From the NCBI RefSeq assembly GCF_035582795.1, contig NW_027445624.1, positions 1,922,001-1,986,000 on the forward strand: DNA of 64,000 bases, in the 5' to 3' direction. Positions 55,691 to 64,000 of this stretch are shown here, piece by piece (position 1 is the first letter of the stretch; each line of letters opens with the position of its first letter). Both the position numbers and the translations under genes were made by a program. Under the pieces are notes generated by a model. That model searched no databases, was not told the DNA's origin, and saw only the letters and a program-made list of their open reading frames with translations. The DNA is from Mycteria americana. Taxonomy: Eukaryota; Chordata; Aves; Ciconiiformes; Ciconiidae.

Positions 55691-56896
55691 GAAGGTGATA
55701 ACAATGTCCACAGTGTGGATGGACCAAAGGCTGCCCATCCGCAAAGACTGTCTCTGCAGCACCCTGTCCTTCCTGCAGTTTGTCTTGCAAGCCCCACAGC
55801 CCTGCAGAGTTTCTGGAGTCACCAAACATTTCTCTGGACAAGATGTCATTGCGCAGCCTCGTTTCTCTGGCCTTGGAGACTGCGGGGCAGTCTGTGGGCA
55901 CCTCATTTCCTTGTTACATTAACATCTGCCAAGCACTCCAGCATGTGAAGCAGAGTGGGGGCCCTGGGGCCCTGGTACCATGTTTACCTGTAACGAGTCT
56001 GTGCTCAGCCCCGGTGCCTCAGCTCAGATGCTGCAGCGCAAACGTGCACAGGCGGGAGGAGCTGGGGAACAGACAGGAGGAGCTGGAGCCTCCCAGCACT
56101 GTGATGGTTTGGGATGAAATTAGATGTGGTGGGACAGCTTGCTCACTTGGGGTGCTGCAGTGGAGGGATAGAGGCTCTGCAGAAGAGGGTGGCCGGGAAG
56201 GTGAGGATGGGGGATGTCCCCAGTGTGAAGGGCCAGCTCAGATGTCTGGAGGTCTTGCAGGATGCTTAGCTTCTGTCACTGAGGATTAGAGAGGCCAGTA
56301 AGGGTGACATCGTGTTGGCAGTTATGAACCATGCAGTGAGGGTGAGGAAGCAGGAAAAGTCTTCTGGCAGCAGCCCAAGGAAGTCTGCAGGGCAATGAGC
56401 CAGTTCCTGTGGGGGACTGTAATTGCCCTGGCATTCACGGACCAGGCAAAACAAGGTGCAAACAGTCTGCAGCACCGCGGGACACCTTCTTAATACAGCT
56501 GCCCAGTGGGCCAACAAAGGCCCTGGGTGCTCACCTGGATCCGGTACTGGCAACCAAGGACGAGCTGCTCAGGGATGTGATAATCACGATAAACAACTCC
56601 TCACACACACACACACACAGAGACTGGAAATGGGAATGAAAGAAATGATGTAGGGACAATACTGTCTGAGAGGTGTTGCCATTAGATGATAACAGCTAGA
56701 AAGGAGAGAAAAAGTATTGTTCTAACAACTTCATGGCAGACTATAATACTGAGAAATTATAAGTGTCTTGTCAAGGAAGAATGAAGGAAAGGAGTAACAT
56801 GAAAGAAAAAGAGTTTAGCATCATGAAGAAGAGGAAGACCTTGTTTTAGAGCATGTTAGTGCTGCTGTTGTTAGTGAGAGTAGAAATAAGGCAAAT

Positions 56897-57134
56897 CCCA
56901 GGGTGGGTTGTCCCCAGCTGGCAGCTCAGCCCCCACGCAGCTGCTGGCTCAGTCCCCCTGAGCTGGAGGGGGGAGAGCATTGGAAGGGCAAAGTGCGAAA
57001 GAGTCGTGGGTGAAGAGAAAGGCAGTTTAATAAGTGATGCAAAGGTGCGTGCGCAAGCAAAAGGGAGTAAGGAATTGCTATGAGTTTGTTTTGAATGCTC
57101 TGCCTTTGGAGAGGGGAGTGAATGGGCTCCTCTT
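56897..57134 (-). repeat. LTR 3'-half fragment, right arm
   Basis: Mirror of 9,235-9,472. Confidence 0.75.
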
Positions 57135-57140
57135 TTGCTG

Positions 57141-57224
57141 GAGCCATAGAAGGGTTTGGGTTGTAAGGGAGCTGCAAGGTCCTGTAGTTGCAAGCCCCCT
57201 GTCACGGGCAGGGAAAGGGGAAGG
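57141..57224 (-). repeat. CR1-like 3' tail attached to tRNA-Asn (right arm)
   Basis: Mirror of 9,145-9,228; GGGTTTGGGTTGTAAGGGAG is the complement of the CR1-like end. Confidence 0.55.
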
Positions 57225-57298
57225 CGTCCCTGGGTGGGCTCGAACCACCAGCCTTTCGGTTAACAGCCGAACGCGCTAACCAGTTCCGCCACAGAGAC
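57225..57298 (-). tRNA. TRNAN-GUU: tRNA-Asn (anticodon GTT), right-arm copy
   Basis: Same cloverleaf as the left copy, on the minus strand, with two differences, both in the D stem or next to it. The D stem reads GCGG against GCGC, which leaves a G13-G22 mismatch, so this copy folds less well than the left one. A and B boxes still match Pol III consensus. Confidence 0.82.
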
Positions 57299-59685
57299 TC
57301 CCAAAGTGAGCTATGGAGTGCTTCCCATCGGCAGGCAGATGTTTGGCCATTTCTGGGGAAGCAGAGCTTCGTCACCCACAGTGGGGACTTGGGAAGAGAA
57401 ACACCAGAACCCAGAGTGTCCACCCTTCATCCTTCTTTCCCTGAGCAACGGACCTTCCCTCCCATGGCATTTCTGGTACCAGTCCTCTCTCATTCCCTGC
57501 CCTCTGCACGCCATCCATCTGCAATACAAAGCTGGCCACCAAAGCAACTCCTCCTGCAGCCTTGCACAAGCGCTTACACCTCAAAGAGCACAGACGTGCC
57601 TCGGCGAGGTCCTCCCCTCACCAAGATGCACTTCCTCAACTGGTGTTTTTACGATGCACGAATGGTGACTGCAGAAACGTGGTCATCCCCTGAGGATGAG
57701 AGGGAAAGCCTGGAGAGCTTCTTAGCTTCTCGGGTAGTGATCAGGCAGTGATTGGCAGTGCGTACGGATGCGAGAGAGGGTGTAGGGAACTCGTCAAGAA
57801 GCAAGGCGATGGTTGAGGGCTGTAGCAAATCCTTCCAACCTTGTGTGAGCCCAGCAATGGAAAGCCGTTGACGTCTGTGGGTGGAGGAGGAATAGGTCTG
57901 CCCTGGGAATGTGGCTGAAGGCCCCTGCTCAAAGGAGAGGTTCCCATCCTGTGTGCATGCCTCAGCCTGGGAGATGGGGAATGCCCTCTGCTGTGGGGTG
58001 GCTAGACAGTGCTCAACATGCCCCATGAGCTGACCTTCCTCTCTTCCTCTCCTTCACTCCCCACCCTTGGATGCACCTCAGGAAGCTTTTCACTCCTGTA
58101 GAGGCCGGTTCATTCTTGCAGTACCTGCAGTTCAGGAACTTGGCACCAGAGGGCTCATTAACATGCAAAATGCCATGCCAAGCCAAGTCTCCCTGCATAA
58201 TTCTCCCTAATGCTTCAAGTCTCGTGGGGCTGAGTTGAGAGACTCCAGGAGTGCAGCCAAACTGAGAAGATTTCAGGAATAAATATCAATACAACAGGAT
58301 GTCTTCTTTCACCAGTTTTCTTCACTTTTCTGCTTACACAACAAGTGATATCAGCCTTCCCCAATTCCTATTCATCTCCTGATGCGTCTCCTGATGAAGT
58401 CTGAACATGTCGGAAAAGTAAGATCCTTTCTGTACAACACTGTGCGCGCAAACTCTGTCCCCCCCACCTCCCACACACCCTGCCATTTCTATCATCAGCC
58501 ACCTGGGACTTGCATCATGCTCTCTCAAATCCAAGCTTCTCCCACCATAGCCTGCAGCTGAAGGTGCATTTGCACCAGTTCCCACCTGCTGTAGTTGGAG
58601 AACCAGCTGCGCAGTCACAGAAGGATGGTTCTTACCTGCCAAGAAAAAACAAAAAAGAACAGAAAAGAAAAGAAAGGAATAGTTCAATAAAAAATAAAAG
58701 ACATTCCTCAGCTGCCTATGAACTCCAAGTTGCCTCCACTGAAGTCCACTTTCCACAGTGGGTAACCTTAGTGGAAAAACTTCAGCGAGATACATAGGAA
58801 GGGACAGGTAGGAACATAATTCAGGATTTGGCTGAAGGCAGCATCAGGCAGACTGCAGAAAGTTGAGAAGGGGCCCTTGAAGGAGTACATGCAGAAAGAT
58901 GTGACAGGGTAGTGAGGGTCGATGCAGAGGAAGATCAATATTTATTCTCCTGAACGTAGTATGCGGGCTGGAAATTTCCATGTTGGCACCATGGCATCAC
59001 GTCACCCACATTAACTGTGGTGATTTCCGTGTATGGGGCTTTATTTATCAGAGACCCCAGGCATGGGTCAGTGACTTGAGGCACCACAGCTGTGAGCTGC
59101 AACTGCCTTGGGCAGAACTTGTCCTGAGACCAAAGCTCTCCCTCCCTGCTTGGTAATGGCACTAACCAGCCATGTGTCAGACAAACGTGGGCACCAAACG
59201 AGCTCCACCCACCCGAGCCTTGCACAAGACTTGGATTCAGGGAGGACAGATGTGCCTGAGGGAGGCCTTCCCCTCACCTAGAAGCCTTTCCCAGATTGGT
59301 GCTTTGGGATCCATGAATGCTGAATGGAGAGACATGGCCATTTCTGGAAGGGGGGATGGAAAGCCCTGCTGGGAAACCTGGCTGCTGCCTGGTGTGGGTC
59401 CAGGGAATCACCCTCCAAGGATGCACATGTTGCTCAGGAAGCTGTCCCAAACCAGAGACTAACTGCAAGAGCAAGGGCTACTTGTCACCCATGGACCCAA
59501 CCTTTCCTTTTTGCTCTTCCCAGGGAGTTCTCAATCCAGAACTTTGGCTTTCCGCATTGGTCTCCAATGGTGATTTATTTTTATTGTTGATGGTATCACC
59601 TATCCATCTGGAAGTTGCATTTAGGCGTCTTGCTCATCCTCTGGGACTCAGCATGTAGACCTAAGACATCGTAACAGCTTTTTGC

Positions 59686-60780
59686 AGAATCACAGAACCA
59701 CAGAATTACAGAATGACCTGTGGGACCTTTGGAGATCACCTGGTCCAACCCCCTGCTCAAGTAGGGCCATGTGGAGTGCTTACCCAGGACCATGTCCAGG
59801 TGACTTTTAACTATCTCCAAGGGTGGAGACACCTCTCTGGGAAACCTCTGCCAGTGCTTGCTCACTCTCACAGTGAAAGAAATGTTCCCTGATGTTCACA
59901 GGGACCCTCCTATGTTTCAGTGAGTGCCCATTGCCTCTTGTCCTGTCACTGGGCACCACTGAAAGAGCCTGGCTCCATCCTCTTTGAACCTTCCCTTCAT
60001 CTGTTTATATATTTTGATTAGATGCCCCTTGAGCCTTCTCTTCCCCAGGCTGGATAGTCCCAGCTCCCTCAGCTTCTCCTAGAGAGATGCTCCAGTCTCT
60101 TCATCATCTTTGTGGCCCTTCATTGGCCTCTCTCCAGTGTGTCCATGTCTCTCCTGTACTGAGGAGCCAAGAATTGGACCCACTACTCCAGCTGTGGCCT
60201 CATCAGTGCTGAATAAAGGGGAAAGATCACCTCCCCCCAGCTGCTGGCAATATTTGTCAATACAGCCCAGCATACCGTTTGCTTTGTTTCCCACAAGGGC
60301 ATGTTGCTGGCTCGTGTTCAACTTGGTGTCCACCAGAAGCCCCAGGGCTTTTTCTGCCAAGCTCCTTTCCAGCTGGGAGACCCCCAGCATAGGCTGGTGC
60401 ATGGGGTTGTTCCTCCCCAGGGGCAGGACTTGGCAGTTCCCCTTGTTGAACTTCATGAGGTTCCTGTCAGCCCATTTCTCCAGCCTGTCCAGGTCCCTCT
60501 GGATGGCAACGCAACCCTCTGGTGTATCAGCCACTCCTCCCAGTTTGGTATCCAGGATTAGCTGCTCCATCGTGTTCCCAGGAATTGAGATGAGGCTGAC
60601 AGGCCTGTAAATTCCAAGTTTGGCTGCGTCATTGGTGCCTACTTGGAAGAGCAGCAGAGAGTAACAGTCCAAGGGCTGGAGTAGCTTCAGCAGCCTCTCA
60701 GCAATGCAGCTTTTGATCAAGGACAGCAGAAGGAGTTTTTTAGAAGCTACCAGAGGTTGCTAGCAGCTGGTTGGGAGTCA
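59686..60780 (-). repeat. CR1 with in-frame loss of the RT core
   Basis: On the minus strand a 213-codon frame (60,079-60,720) reads from the RT N-terminal part (YRPVSLISIPGNTMEQLIL) straight into DTKLGGVADTPEGC, the stretch that normally follows the catalytic FADD box. The palm, including motif A, is missing, yet the frame is kept. It continues through DLDRLEKWADRNLMKFNKG and LVDTKLNTSQQHALV, then breaks. The 3' end (CTGTGGTTCTGTGATTCTG, 59,686-59,720 in complement) lies about 30 bp from the outer edge of the right arm. Confidence 0.85.
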
Positions 60781-61364
60781 AGGAATCCTGTGGCTCTCCT
60801 TATCTAGCACCCTGAGCTTCCTCAGAGGGTACCCAGGATTCCCCTGAGGATCTTAGACAAAGCCCCCATTCCAAAACATTTTCGGGACACTGTTGGGCAA
60901 AGCCCTGAGGAGCTTGGTGGGCATTCCGTGCTCGTCCTGATGTGAGTGGAAGGTTGTCTAGGACCTCCAAGGTCCCTTCTGATCTGAATGTTTTGGTGTT
61001 TCTCTCACTACTGACGATAGCGCCTGGGATGCTTGGAGTCATGAATTCCTCCTCCGCATGTGGGTTAGCACCAAGCATGGCACCCCCAGCACCAGCCTCT
61101 CCTAGTGGTGTGATGTTGCTTCTTGGGCCTGAAACGTTTTGAGTTCAAAGTTTAACTGTGAATGGCTACTTGTTCAGATTGGGCCCTGCACACAGCCTGC
61201 GACATCTGTGCATGACACACGGTGACAAGGGAGAGCGACACCTGCAGAAAGCCATGGCAGGAGGGTGTGATATTCTCACGGCCCTGAAGTCCTCTGCAGA
61301 TGCAAGAGAAGCCAGCAGGGTTGGAAGAGCCTTAAACACCTCAGGCATGCGTTTGTAAGGTCAG
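60781..61364. other. right flank, unassigned
   Basis: No gene recognised. Short frames on both strands overlap each other and carry no domain. Confidence 0.35.
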
Positions 61365-61700
61365 CTTTCTCACTATGGGAGGCTGAGAGAGCTGGATTTG
61401 TTCAGTCAGGAGAAAAGGCGGCTTTGGGGAGACCAAGGAACAGCATTCCTACACCTTCCAGGAGGCAACCCAAAGAGTCAGGCTCTTCACTGCAGTTCAT
61501 GATGGGAGGATGAGGGCCAATGAGCAAGGAGAAGGCTTCCCAGAGAGCTGGGGCCATCTCCATCTTTGGAGGTTTTCAGGCCCCAAATTTAAAAAGTGCT
61601 GTGCAAGCTGGTGTGACCTGATAGTTGGCCCTCCTAGGAGCAGAAGATTGGGCTAGCGACCTCCCGAGGTCCCTTCCCGCCTGAAGGATTCTGTGTTTCC
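61365..61700 (+). repeat. old CR1 3' fragment
   Basis: Begins GAGAGAGCTGGATTTGTTCAG (ELDLFS of the RT C-terminus) and ends in a CR1 3' UTR: CGACCTCCCGAGGTCCCTTC, then GATTCTGTGTTTCCA. Confidence 0.7.
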
Positions 61701-62129
61701 ATCTGCTACAGGGCTCTTCCCTTGATGGTGGTAGGCAAAGCACTCAGGTTCCCCGTGACCATGGAAATAAGTCAGACCTAAGGATGGCCAGATCAACTGC
61801 AGCTTTGTGTCCCATTCCAGTCGGTCTTTCTCAGGTGAAGGGCTGCTTGGCAGATGACACCCCCCAAACAGCCATGACCGTATCCTTGGCTTCACCTTGT
61901 CTTTTCTTTTTCCCTCTTTTGTCCCTCTCAAGGTCTTCCCTTTGATCATGCTCATGCCCTCCCATACCAACAGCCCACCTCGGTTTACCCTTTCCTCATT
62001 GGCCCTGGTTTTGCCTGCTTTGTACCCTCACTTGGTGTTTCTGGGATGGTCACCATGGTAATAGCTACCTCAGTGTCCAATTTGGTTTCACTGGTATCTC
62101 CTCTTTTAATTTATTATCTGCCCATAGGA
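61701..62129. other. right flank, unassigned
   Basis: Nothing recognised. Confidence 0.35.
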
Positions 62130-62440
62130 GTCAGTGGTGCTAAACATGAATATGGCCATGTGCATATTGGGCTGCACTGAGGGGAGCAAGGCCACCCAGG
62201 CAAGGGGCGTTATCACCCCCCACCCCCGAGTCAGCACTGGTGTGGCCACAAATGGAATAGTGTGTCCCAGTGTGGGGCTCCCTGTTCTGGAGGAGTGGGG
62301 AGGAACTGGAGAGGGCCCAAAGGAGGTCTGCCAAGATGGGGCTAGGGGCCATGTGTGGAAAGGCTGAGAGCTGGGGGCTTCGTTGGCCTCATGAAGTGGA
62401 GGCTCAGGGAAGTAGAGTAGTAGCTTGGGAAAGCTTGAGG
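62130..62440 (+). repeat. decayed CR1-like fragment
   Basis: Blocks such as TATTGGGCTGCACTGAGG, GTGTCCCAGTGTGGGGCTCCC and GGAGAGGGCCCAAAGGAGG follow the CR1 C-terminal ORF2 region (GCI.., CVQ.WAP, ERVQR). Strongly diverged. Confidence 0.5.
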
Positions 62441-63439
62441 GTTACTTTCAGAGGTGATTGCATGTTTTTTGGTAGTGGGAAAGAGCGTGAGAAAGGAAAA
62501 GCACAAGAAAGTGCAGTTGTGGATGTCCAGATGGACGTGAGGAGACAGAAATGTCTCTGGAAGGGTAGCGCTTTGGCCCAACAGGTCACTGAGAGGGAGT
62601 CTGGGTTAGCCCATGATTTTGTGCTTGAAGGAGCAGCCAGTGAGGATGGAGGGACGTCAGTAAAGGTAGGGACATGGCGGGGGGAGAGCAAGGTGGGGAA
62701 GTGTGTTGGATGTCTACAGCCTGCAGGGAAAGAGGCGCAGGCACGGGACAGTGTAGGACAGCCGATGGTGGAGATGGCCAAGGGTGCTGGCAAGGCTGAA
62801 AGGCCCTGAGAGAACTGAGGTCTTTGTCCCCCTTGGCTATGGCTGCTGTCTCTGCCCCCAAGGCCTATGAGGAGACGCATTGCCCTCATGGCACTGAGGC
62901 CACATTGCCTCCTTGCACAAGAGGTGTCATACTGTTGTCCTTCACTTGGCATCACACCCCCTCCCCATCCCAGGAAGAGCCCTGAGCCATGTGTGAGGGA
63001 CAGGCTCTCCCTGCTGAGGGGCTGGGGTCAGGGCTTGGCATTCGGCTTGACAAAACACACCAAGGCTTTACTCCGCACCAGGGCCACCGGCACTTGGCCT
63101 TTGCCTGCCTGGCATCACCGCCTCCAATGTTCTGCTCTAACGAGTCCATGGGGAGGCTGCACTGGCAACGGCCCTCAGTGGGGCTCATTAATACTCCAAG
63201 AAACTTCAGCGTTTGCTTCTGACTTTGACTCCTTGAGCAGTTTGTGCAACCTCCTCTCAGCATTGCAGGTCCATGGACTCAGCATCAGCTACACCATGGG
63301 GCTCATTAGAAGGCAGAGAGCCCTCAGGTGCCTTGTCTCTTCCCATAATTTTCTTCAAGTCTTCAAGCCTTCTACAGCTAATTGGAGAGGTTTCAGGATG
63401 GTAGTTAAAGGGGAAGAGTTCAAGGAGCTTTTAAGAGAA
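62441..63439. other. right flank, unassigned
   Basis: No gene or repeat recognised. A 179-codon plus-strand frame (62,270-62,809) overlaps a 183-codon minus-strand frame and neither has a domain. Confidence 0.35.
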
Positions 63440-64000
63440 AAGTATTTTTACTTTTTAAGGTCATTTTTATTTATTTTTTTGTTTACAGAAGAAGGAATAG
63501 CAGCATTCTGCAAGTGATCTTGATCCAGAGGGTCACCTAAGCAGATACGGGCAGGTATGAAAAGCAGTCCCTTGATGTCAGACACTGTATCAACAACCTT
63601 GCTCCTCTCCTCCCCAACCCCACCATTTCTCTCATCAGCCCCCTGCGGGCCACTGGCATCACTTGTCCTCACATCAGCCTTCTCCACTGAAGTCTGCAGC
63701 TGGATGTTACAGCTCCTGGGCACCAAGTCCCACCTGCTTTCCTCAGAGAAGTGGCTGCACACAGGCACAGGAGGACTTCTCCTCCTTGCCAAAAAGCAAC
63801 AGTTACACCTGATGTAATCCAACAAGCTTTAAAACACTCTTCTCCACTGTATGCCAAGTCCAAGCTGCATCGAATGAGGTCCATCTTCCACAAGGGGTAT
63901 CTGTACGAGAACTGTTTTAGATAGAGAGCTAGGAAAGGACAGCTATAAACATAATTAAGGAGTTGACTCCAGAGTTAATTAGACTTCTCAGAGACGGGGC
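63440..64000 (-). other. diverged copy of OR-B 3' flanking sequence
   Basis: AATAGCAGCATTCTGCAAGTG followed by GATCTTGATCCA, GGTCACCTAAG, GGGCAGGTATGAAAAGCAGT and CAACCTTGCTCCTC parallels 16,338-16,455 past the OR-B stop (GATAGCAGCATTCTGCAATTG, GATATTGATCCA, CTCCTAAGG, GACAGGCAGGAGAAGCAGT, CAACCTTGCTCCTT). No OR coding sequence is present in the window next to it. The later part (63,630-63,900) also resembles 58,480-58,770. Confidence 0.6.

Larger units (their letters stand above)
40147..59655 (-). repeat. right arm of giant inverted repeat
   Basis: Reverse complement of 6,700-27,500 minus the two left-only insertions; about 19.5 kb. OR-B' against OR-B gives 15 differences in 939 bases; the tRNA copies differ at 2 of 74. 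The outermost 60 bp (59,590-59,655 against 6,715-6,785) match less well than the interior. Contents not listed separately (42,200-42,700; 47,000-48,700; 51,514-51,930; 52,180-53,800; 55,690-56,890; 57,300-59,600) are the mirror of the left-arm intervals described above and hold no additional gene. Confidence 0.95.

Noticed and set aside
6700-59655. Palindrome as a simple assembly fold-back
   Set aside because: The arms differ by two complete retroelement insertions with clean empty sites and by scattered substitutions (15 in 939 bp in one gene), which a duplicated contig would not show. A mis-join of two haplotypes is not fully excluded.
62270-62955. Overlapping frames of 179 (+) and 183 (-) codons in the right flank
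   Set aside because: They overlap each other on opposite strands, have no recognisable domain, and the first overlaps decayed CR1.

Overview
The window reads as bird nuclear DNA. It carries CR1 LINE copies with the typical (ATTCTATG)-like 3' tails, several solo LTRs that begin TGT-C-TGG or end in ACCACGACA and sit in 5-bp target duplications, and intronless olfactory receptor (OR) genes of the avian-expanded OR14-like (gamma-c) type. There are no ribosome binding sites, operons or plasmid features. No ordinary housekeeping gene is visible.

The dominant structure is a very large inverted repeat. The left arm (about 6.7-27.5 kb) and right arm (about 40.15-59.65 kb) are reverse complements of each other around a loop of about 12.6 kb (27.5-40.15 kb). 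Matching positions add up to a near-constant value: about 66,370 from 6.8 to 22.6 kb, about 66,934 from 23.2 to 24.3 kb, and about 67,640 from 25.0 to 27.5 kb. The two steps of 572 and 703 bp are explained exactly by a solo LTR and a CR1 fragment that are present only in the left arm, with uninterrupted empty sites in the right arm. In the one intact gene pair compared base by base, the arms differ at 15 of 939 positions.

Layout. 1-6.7 kb: left flank, with a CR1 broken by an LTR, about 1.8 kb of unassigned sequence, then a longer CR1 whose 3' end abuts the left arm. 6.7-27.5 kb: left arm, with a tRNA-Asn fused to a CR1-like tail, OR-A (+, frameshifted), retroviral LTR remnants, OR-B (-, intact), old CR1, and the two arm-private insertions. 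27.5-40.15 kb: loop, with OR-C (+, one nonsense codon), CR1 and retroviral integrase remnants, and OR-D (-, intact but with DHY instead of DRY). 40.15-59.65 kb: right arm, repeating the left in mirror order, with OR-B' (+, intact), OR-A' (-, frameshifted) and tRNA-Asn. 59.65-64 kb: right flank, with a CR1 pointing at the arm, two older CR1 pieces, and a decayed copy of OR 3' flanking sequence.

Each of the three sections (left arm, loop, right arm) holds one convergent pair of ORs with one intact and one broken member. Every OR has a similar upstream module: a TTTAAA-like box, a short untranslated exon ending at a GTAAGT donor, an intron of 0.6-2.5 kb, and a pyrimidine-rich AG acceptor shortly before the ATG. 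This lets the true start codons be placed and shows that the longer open frames upstream are not coding.
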